Assembly (NCBI GenBank): GCA_034509495.1
Contig: CM067521.1
Location: 20,537,984-20,601,983, forward strand
Direction: 5' to 3'
DNA length: 64,000 nucleotides
From: Acestrorhynchus altus
Taxonomy: Eukaryota > Chordata > Actinopteri > Characiformes > Acestrorhynchidae
Shown here: positions 58,233 to 64,000 of the stretch, piece after piece
Layout of the letters: every line of letters starts with the position of its first letter
How positions within the stretch are numbered: the first letter of the stretch is position 1
Made by a program: the position numbers and the translations under genes
Notes under the pieces: model-generated
Told to the model about the DNA's origin: nothing
Seen by the model: the letters and a program-made list of their open reading frames with translations, nothing else
Databases searched by the model: none

Positions 58233-58545
58233 CACTGTATGTCCAAATGTTTGTGGACACCCCTTCTAATAAATGGCTGACACAGATGTGCAAATGCACA
58301 GCTTGCATAGTCCATGTAAGCAATAGAACAGTCTGGAGCAGATAAAGTCCAAGCTGTTGGCACCGTGACTAAAGCAAGAGGTCTAGAGGGGTGTAAAGCC
58401 CCCCAGTAATTAAGTGGTGAAGCAGTTGTCTGGAATGATGCTGCTCCATCCAATACTTTTGGGATGAGGTGGGCTGGTGATCACCCAACGTTCTGACCTC
58501 TTGTCACTGAATGCAATCAGATCCTTACAGCAATGCTCAAAATTT
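58233..58545 (+). mobile_element. Tc1-derived MITE copy
   Basis: The terminus 'tgtttgtggacaccccttct' (58249-58268) and internal blocks 'gacacagatgtgcaaatgca', 'gggtgtaaagccccccagta' and 'caatacttttgggatgaggt' are in the order of a very common fish MITE derived from a Tc1-like transposon. The 3' terminus is missing or eroded. Confidence 0.65.
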
Positions 58546-59004
58546 TATTCAATATATTTTTATATCAAATGTCAACAATGAGACGAGAGCGAATTTCACG
58601 TTACAAACATCATAATTCAGTTCTGATTTTTGATTGGATTTGGCTGCGTTGAAGGTCTGCATTCGTCTGCACAAGCAGTTTCCTGAAGAAGCCAAAGAAT
58701 CCTGCTTATGTGGCGTCTTGAGCCAAACACTGCAAAGGATTCATGAAGTTTTTATCAGATTGTATCAGTGATTAATTTGACTTTCAGGTTTGAGTACTCA
58801 GTATTCAGAGTTTTGAAGTCTGACCATTCATGTTGGACGCCCACAAATCAGATATGTATCCAATCACATGAGAAAATGACTCAAATCCGATTTAAAAAGA
58901 TCAGACGTCCACATAGTCCTTAAGAATCAGATCTGGGTCACATTAAGGCAAAATTCACATTTGAGTCTGGTAATGTGAATATTGTCTTCAATGTCTGGGA
59001 AAGT

Positions 59005-59358
59005 GAGTCATTTAACTGTGTATTTAACTGTATATTTAATCGTGTATTTAATCGTGTATTGTGTATTTAATTGTGTATTAATTGTGTATTTAATTGTGTA
59101 TTAATTGTGTATTTAATTGTGTATTAATCGTGTATTTAATTATGTATTAATTGTGTATTTAATCATGTATTAATCGTGTATTTAATCGTGTATTTAATCG
59201 TGTATTTAACTGTGTATTAATCGTGTATTTAATCGTGTATTTAACTGTGTATTAATCGTGTATTAATCGTGTATTTAATCGTGTATTTAATCGTGTATTT
59301 AATCGTGTATTTAATCGTGTATTTAACTGTGTATTAATCGTGTATTTAATTGTGTATT
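59005..59358 (+). repeat. AT-rich minisatellite (tgtatttaatcg)n
   Basis: About 30 copies of a 12-base unit 'tgtatttaatcg' interspersed with an 11-base variant lacking one T (tgtattaatcg). Confidence 0.9.
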
Positions 59359-59593
59359 CTTCCTGATCACACAAGAAATTTATTCCTTGTCAATACTGTT
59401 CATGCTATTACAGTAATGTTTAATATAAAGAAGTTCATATTCTTGATTCTGGTCTGATATATATATATTTAAAGTACTGCAGTAGCTGTTGAGCAGTGTT
59501 AGGCTAAAATCGTCATTAACATGTCATTACTAACACCTTGTTTTCAGTTTCTCCTTCACCTATAACTGTGTAGAACTTCTTAAAACTGATCTA

Positions 59594-60120
59594 CAGGGGT
59601 TGGACAATGAAACTGAAACACCTGGTTTTAGACCACAATAATTGATTAGTTTGGTGAACCAGAGCCTCCTTTTGTGGCCAATACAGCGGTCAATTCGTCT
59701 TTTGAAGGACATTTTTTGGATACAATCCGGGTTAGCACCCCAACATCCCTTTCAGACAGCTTCCTCTTGCGTCCACAGTTAATCCTGTTGGATGTGGTTG
59801 GTCCTTCTTGGTGGTACTGACATTACCCTGGATACCGTGGCTCTTGATACATCACAAAGACTTGCTGTCTTGGTCACAGATGCGCCAGCAAGACGTGCAC
59901 CAACAGTTTGTCCTCTTTTGAACTCTGGTATGTCCCCCATAATGTTGTGTTCATTGCAGTATTTTGAGCTAAACTGTGCTCTTACCTGCTAATTGAACCT
60001 TCACACTCTGCTCTTACTGGTGCAATTAATGAAGATTGGCCACCAGGCTGCTCCAATTTAGCCATGAAACCTCCCACAATATAATGACAGGTGTTTCGGT
60101 TTCATTGTCCAGTCCCTGTG
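59594..60120 (-). mobile_element. internally deleted Tc1-like element, copy 2
   Basis: Ends 'caggggttggacaatgaaac' and 'gtttcattgtccagtccctg' are inverted repeats flanked by TA (59592-59593, 60121-60122). In reverse orientation it is the same element as 29506-30015, with the same internal deletion. The 66-codon frame at 59792-59992 is antisense to the transposase N-terminus and is not a gene. Confidence 0.85.
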
Positions 60121-60454
60121 TATGGCATCAAAATAAAGCCAAATGTTTTGAAAAACAAAAAAGAATCCATAAGTGTGAAATTACATTTTGTAAGTGACTT
60201 ATTAATATTAAATATTATTAATTTAATTAATATTAAGAGTGTAACATCAGTTCACAGTAATTCAAGTCATCAGTAACTTTCAGTTCACATTTCTCACTTT
60301 CATCGGTCGAGCTCTAGAGAATACAGACAGAAAGTGTGAAAAATAAGTGAACCCTTTGTCTTGATATGACTTTGCAAAAACAAAGGCATTTATTTAATTA
60401 TTTATACGTTCAGTCTTAGTCAGCTGCATGTCAACATTTTTTGACAATTAAAAC

Positions 60455-60905
60455 TCCCTCTGTCTCTCTCTCTCTGTCTGTATGTCTGTCTCTCTCTGTC
60501 TGTATGTCTGTCTTTCTCCCTCTCTGTATGTCTGTTTCTCTCTCTCTCTCTCCCTCTCTGTCTGTATGTCTGTCTCTCTCTCTCCCTCTCTGTCTGTATG
60601 TCTGTCTCTCTCCCTCTCTGTCTGTATGTCTCTCTCTCTCTCTCCCTCTCTGTCTGTATGTCTCTCTCTCTCTCTCCCTCTCTGTCTGTATGTCTGTCTG
60701 TCTCTCTCCCTCTCTGTCTGTATGTCTGTCTCTCTCTCCCTCTCTGTCTGTATGTCTCTCTCCCTCTCTGTCTGTATGTCTGTCTCTCTCTCTCCCTCTC
60801 TGTCTGTATGTCTGTCTCTCTCTCTCCCTCTCTGTCTGTATGTCTGTCTCTCTCTCTCTCCCTCTCTCTGTATGTCTGTCTGTCTCTCTCTCTCTCTGTC
60901 TCTCT
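60455..60905 (+). repeat. pyrimidine-rich (CTCT..CTGTCTGTATGT)n array
   Basis: About 450 bases of an imperfect unit near 24-32 bases, such as 'ctctctgtctgtatgtctgt' plus a (TC)n spacer of varied length. Frames of SVCLSLSL type on both strands are artefacts. Confidence 0.95.
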
Positions 60906-61148
60906 CACTCTAACTATTAGAAATGACTTGTGAACCGATGATGAATAGGTGTGAATGCTGGGCTCACATTCAGACTCTTTGTCATTAAATAATGGGTGAT
61001 ATTTACAGAAGTGTGTGTCGTCCCTGTGTTGGTTTCCACGGCAATGCCACTATTCACACTACTCTGGTGTCTTGACAACCAGGCCTAGAGGGAGTGAATG
61101 AGGGGAACGAGGTCAGAAAGCAAACACAGAGTCCAGCTTAGACAAAGA

Positions 61149-61207
<59 letters not shown>
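61149..61207 (+). repeat. (CA)n microsatellite
   Basis: Pure CA tract of about 59 bases. Confidence 0.95.
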
Positions 61208-61209
<2 letters not shown>

Positions 61210-61696
61210 CTTACTGACATACATACACTTTCATTCTCTTTGTTTCTTCACAAAGTAAGGGCAATTCCATGGAGATGTCTGGAGAGGCACACTGTGAGAC
61301 AAAAGCTCAGCCTCGAGAAGAGCTTGAAGTGTTTGTCTGTACCTGATGGGACCAGCAGGCTCGGGTCAGCTTCTGATCTCACATTTAGGTTTCCGTCAGC
61401 TCTTCTCGCACCTTTAGAAGAATTAGGCCAGTATTTGCACCACTTTAGTTTGCTGTTTTTTTCTTATTTCCTTTGTTTTTACCGTAAAAAGCTTTCAGTT
61501 TTCATTCTGGAGTCAGTGGCTGTTGCAGGTACATTTCTTTATTAAGAGCTCTGCTTTAGTTGAAGCGTTGAGAGACTACCATTGGGCTCAGGTTTGATTG
61601 GAACACTCTGAAGGAATGTTCTTATGCTGATTTCAGGATCAGACAGCGTTTTGTTTGGTTCCAGCGTGTGCTGGAATACATTCAGGATCAGACACG

Positions 61697-62069
61697 GAAT
61701 GGGTGGTGCAGTGGCTTGGTGGTTAGCATGCTTGCCTCCCAACATTGGAGTCTTGGGTTCAAGGCCTAATCTGGGTGGAGTTTCCATGTTCTCCCCATGG
61801 TTTTGTGGGTCTCCTACAGAAGCTCTGATTTCCTCCCATGTTCCAAAAACATGGATCCCTTATATTGGCTACTATAATGTCCTGGTATATGTATGTGACT
61901 GAATGTATGTCTGTAAGACCACTTATTGCCCAATGCAGTGCTCCAGGAGGACGGTCGTTTCCGGTGAAGAGTACGGTGTCCATGATTGGCTGCGGATTCT
62001 CGTCGGTGTGTGTTGGCTGAGTGTGATGCGTCCTTTGGTATTTAGAAAGGTGCTATATAAGTGTGATTA
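61697..62069 (+). repeat. tRNA-derived SINE copy
   Basis: A-box-like TGGCTTGGTGG at 61712-61722 and perfect B box GGTTCAAGGCC at 61756-61766 are followed by 'gagtttccatgttctcccc' and 'tgatttcctcccatgttcca', ending 'aaggtgctatataagtgtga', the usual tail of this fish SINE type. Confidence 0.7.
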
Positions 62070-62199
62070 AGTAGACAGCATGGTGTTGGGCGATATTTGG
62101 GATCAAACCGCTGCCCTGCACAGGTTCAGAGAGGATTTCGCTGGACTACAGTTGGGTTGGTATTGAAAAGCTGATTGTGTGGGTCTGGTTTTATTCGGA

Positions 62200-62980
62200 T
62201 TGAATATTCCCAGGCTTTATAAAGGTGTGGTTCGAAATTCCAAGCCAAAGTGCAGCTCTACCTACAAGTAGTTCCTTCTGATTTCCTTTAATCAGTGGTA
62301 GGTATGATCCATTTTCTTCAGTTATGGAAACAGCTGCTCTTCATTTAGAGACTCGAATGTTAGAAAAGTTACATTTTTACCAAAAAAAAAACAAAAACGT
62401 ACAAAAGGCCATAAAAAGGTCATCTTTCTCTGTCTTGTCTTCCCTCTCCCTCTCTGAGCATCCCAGCTGGGTTTTCTGATGTAACGTCCAAAGTCTTTGT
62501 TTTTGCACAGAGATTCGAGCCAATAAAATGTTTTCGTTCTGAATTCTGCTCTTTCTTGCATTTCATGCTGTTGCTTGGAGCGTCGGACTGTTGATTTTTC
62601 GCTGAGTCGTCCCCCACCCAAGTGTATGCAATGAAGGAGCAGAATCAAAACCAGACACGAGTCGGGGCCACCGATGGCTTGATAAATTTTCCTTAATGTA
62701 TATGTAATTAGCCTGTGTTTCTTGTGCATCGGCTTTAAAGGGCTATCAGTAGAACAAAAGCAAAGATGCTTGCCATAAGCCCGAGGTCAGGGAGCTCGGG
62801 CCTGCGAAATAAGAAACCCCAAGCAACTCTGGAATGAAGACATGCGTCTTTTGAAGGGCAGAATGTGATTTATCTTTGAAGGCGATAGCCTTGTAGTCTG
62901 GGCAGATTGTAAATATGAGCTGAAAATGTTGGCTGATGTAGAAGCTTTCATATTTCTGCTGACCATGTAGCCCGGTGGGC
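62200..62980. other. repeat-poor intronic segment, candidate conserved non-coding element
   Basis: A long stretch without repeats containing 'aaattttccttaatgtatat', 'gtaattagcctgtg' (homeodomain-like TAATTA) and 'ggctttaaagggctatcagt'. Frames on the minus strand have no domain features. The call is on texture only. Confidence 0.35.
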
Positions 62981-63116
62981 AATGACCACATGATACGGGT
63001 CATATGGGTTTGTAACACAAGCATAGATCTAGATCTAGATCTTTCTATCAATAGTGATGACACTTTAAATTTGGAGGAACACCAGAGGAAGACTGGGGAG
63101 CTGCACTGAAAGGTCA

Positions 63117-63400
63117 CAATAGGGTTCAAATGGAATTTTCATCAGATTTAAACAATTTTTTCAAGTTGTTGTCAAGTTTAAATGGAATTTTCCTCAAATT
63201 GTAGGTTGGTATTTTATCAGTTTATAGTTTGGATTAAATGGAAACTGTGTTTGTCACACAGTCAGGGTTGAATGGAATTTTGTTGGGTTACAGGTGGATT
63301 GAAATGGAATTTTTTCTCAGATTAAATGGAATTTTGTCAGGTTACAATCAGATAATCAGGGTCAGACGGAAGGTTGTCAGGCTACAGTTGGGTTCAGAGT
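63117..63400 (+). repeat. diverged minisatellite (taaatggaattttgtcag)n
   Basis: Recurring 'aaatggaattttgtcaggtt' and 'gaatggaattttgttgggtt' units with variable spacing. Confidence 0.65.
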
Positions 63401-63489
63401 TTATTGGCATTGTCTAAGCCTATAGGTGAGTACAGAGAGAATTTCATTACAGTTGGGATCATACAGAACTTTTTCTACAGAGGAAAATA

Positions 63490-63492
<3 letters not shown>

Positions 63493-63542
<50 letters not shown>
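63493..63542 (+). repeat. (TA)n microsatellite
   Basis: Pure TA tract of about 48 bases. Confidence 0.95.
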
Positions 63543-63544
<2 letters not shown>

Positions 63545-63805
63545 GTCTGTAAAGTTTAGATGATCCATATCAAATATGTACCTTTTAGACAGCATATCAC
63601 CCAGTTTGGCCTGAATTAAAGGGAATTATTGCTCTGCCTTTGTTGTGAGTAAGCACACCTTCACTGATGAACTGGCTCAGCTCATTTCTTCTGACTGGAG
63701 TTAATGGAGTTTAACGAGCTGCCTCTCCTCTGCTGATTCAAACTGCACTGTGTTCACTATCTTCCATCATCACTGCACACCACCACTGGTCCTAACCACT
63801 GGTGC

Positions 63806-63831
63806 ATGTGTGTGTGTGTGTGTGTGTGTGT
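63806..63831 (+). repeat. (GT)n microsatellite
   Basis: Short GT tract; the following 63840-63960 is repeat-free with 'gcattaatcaagcctctccg' and 'gatgctaatgagatcg', a possible conserved non-coding segment. Confidence 0.9.
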
Positions 63832-64000
63832 GGCTAGAATGACTAACTCTTGCTTATTTAGTGCCAGAGATCAAAGCTTCCCGCATTAATCAAGCCTCTC
63901 CGAGCGCAGTTTGCTGCTCGTTTGATGCTAATGAGATCGGATCTTGTGTTAGTTGGCTTGTTTGTCTGTCTGTTTATCCATGCAAACCCTCCTCTTTGAC

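Larger units (their letters stand above)
35341..64000 (+). other. prickle2: prickle-family gene, 5' part (gene-level span, continues beyond window)
   Basis: Two coding exons (35341-35382, 38796-38881) join in phase 0 to MFTRSSKKRSLSRS-PTALDDPERGQACNVCGE..., and the second ends in phase 2 within a Trp-Arg codon pair. The expected continuation (RKICxHCKCxREEH, PET domain, three LIM domains, C-terminal CaaX) is not found in the remaining 25 kb, so intron 2 must extend past the window end. Mammalian PRICKLE2 also has very long 5' introns. Confidence 0.65.

Noticed and set aside
59792..59992. 66-codon frame (MWLVLLGGTDITLDT...) present twice in the window
   Set aside because: It is antisense to the N-terminus of the Tc1-like transposase; repeated only because the element is.
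60420..60933. Four long frames (to 162 codons) on both strands
   Set aside because: Low-complexity SVCLSLSL and RERERDRQT peptides from the pyrimidine-rich array.
61712..61766. A functional tRNA gene
   Set aside because: A and B boxes are present but no cloverleaf can be folded; the flanks show it is a SINE.
38882..64000. Third prickle coding exon (RKICxHCKC...)
   Set aside because: Searched by eye for the expected motif after a splice acceptor and did not find it; it probably lies beyond the window.

Overview
This window is vertebrate, almost certainly teleost fish, genomic DNA. Coding sequence is split into short exons with GT/AG boundaries. It sits in AT-rich introns full of (CA)n, (GA)n and (TA)n microsatellites, minisatellites, Tc1/mariner remnants, MITE-like palindromes and tRNA-like SINE remnants. 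Several dispersed repeats resemble families I know from characiform and catfish genomes, so an otophysan fish is likely, but the species cannot be fixed from sequence alone. I see no bacterial-type genes, CRISPR array, phage or operon.

Positions 1-22,300 hold the 3' end of a secreted metalloprotease gene of the ADAMTS9/ADAMTS20 (GON-ADAMTS) family on the + strand. Ten consecutive exons (2731-2907, 8565-8735, 8877-9071, 9715-9844, 11206-11300, 11440-11534, 12511-12644, 18877-18968, 20648-20752, 21992-22081) join in frame into a 427-residue C-terminus. It consists of four thrombospondin type-1 (TSP1) modules followed by a complete GON domain and a TGA stop. Wording of the GON domain favours ADAMTS9 over ADAMTS20. 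The protease, disintegrin and earlier TSP1 exons lie upstream of the window.

Positions 22,300-35,160 are intergenic. They hold a TIR element with a GTACA-type pentanucleotide tract inside it, an internally deleted Tc1-like element, a short hAT-like palindrome and several MITE fragments.

From about 35,160 to the window end lies the 5' part of a prickle-family gene, also + strand. It has a plausible promoter (TATA-like, GC box, CCAAT), a first coding exon (35341-35382) with a strong start context, and a second coding exon (38796-38881) encoding a Cys-rich QCPGF motif. In mammals ADAMTS9 is followed by PRICKLE2 and ADAMTS20 by PRICKLE1 in the same orientation, so the pair is a conserved neighbourhood and prickle2 is the best guess. 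The remaining 25 kb is prickle intron, with minisatellites, transposon remnants and some repeat-poor stretches that could be conserved non-coding elements.

I found no new multi-gene system. The best second looks are: a 41-bp tandem array with exact register and a higher-order 5-unit pattern; splice acceptors whose upstream tract is a dinucleotide microsatellite; minisatellites flanking the prickle promoter and exon 2; two deletion-derived Tc1 elements sharing one junction; and dispersed palindromic repeat families.
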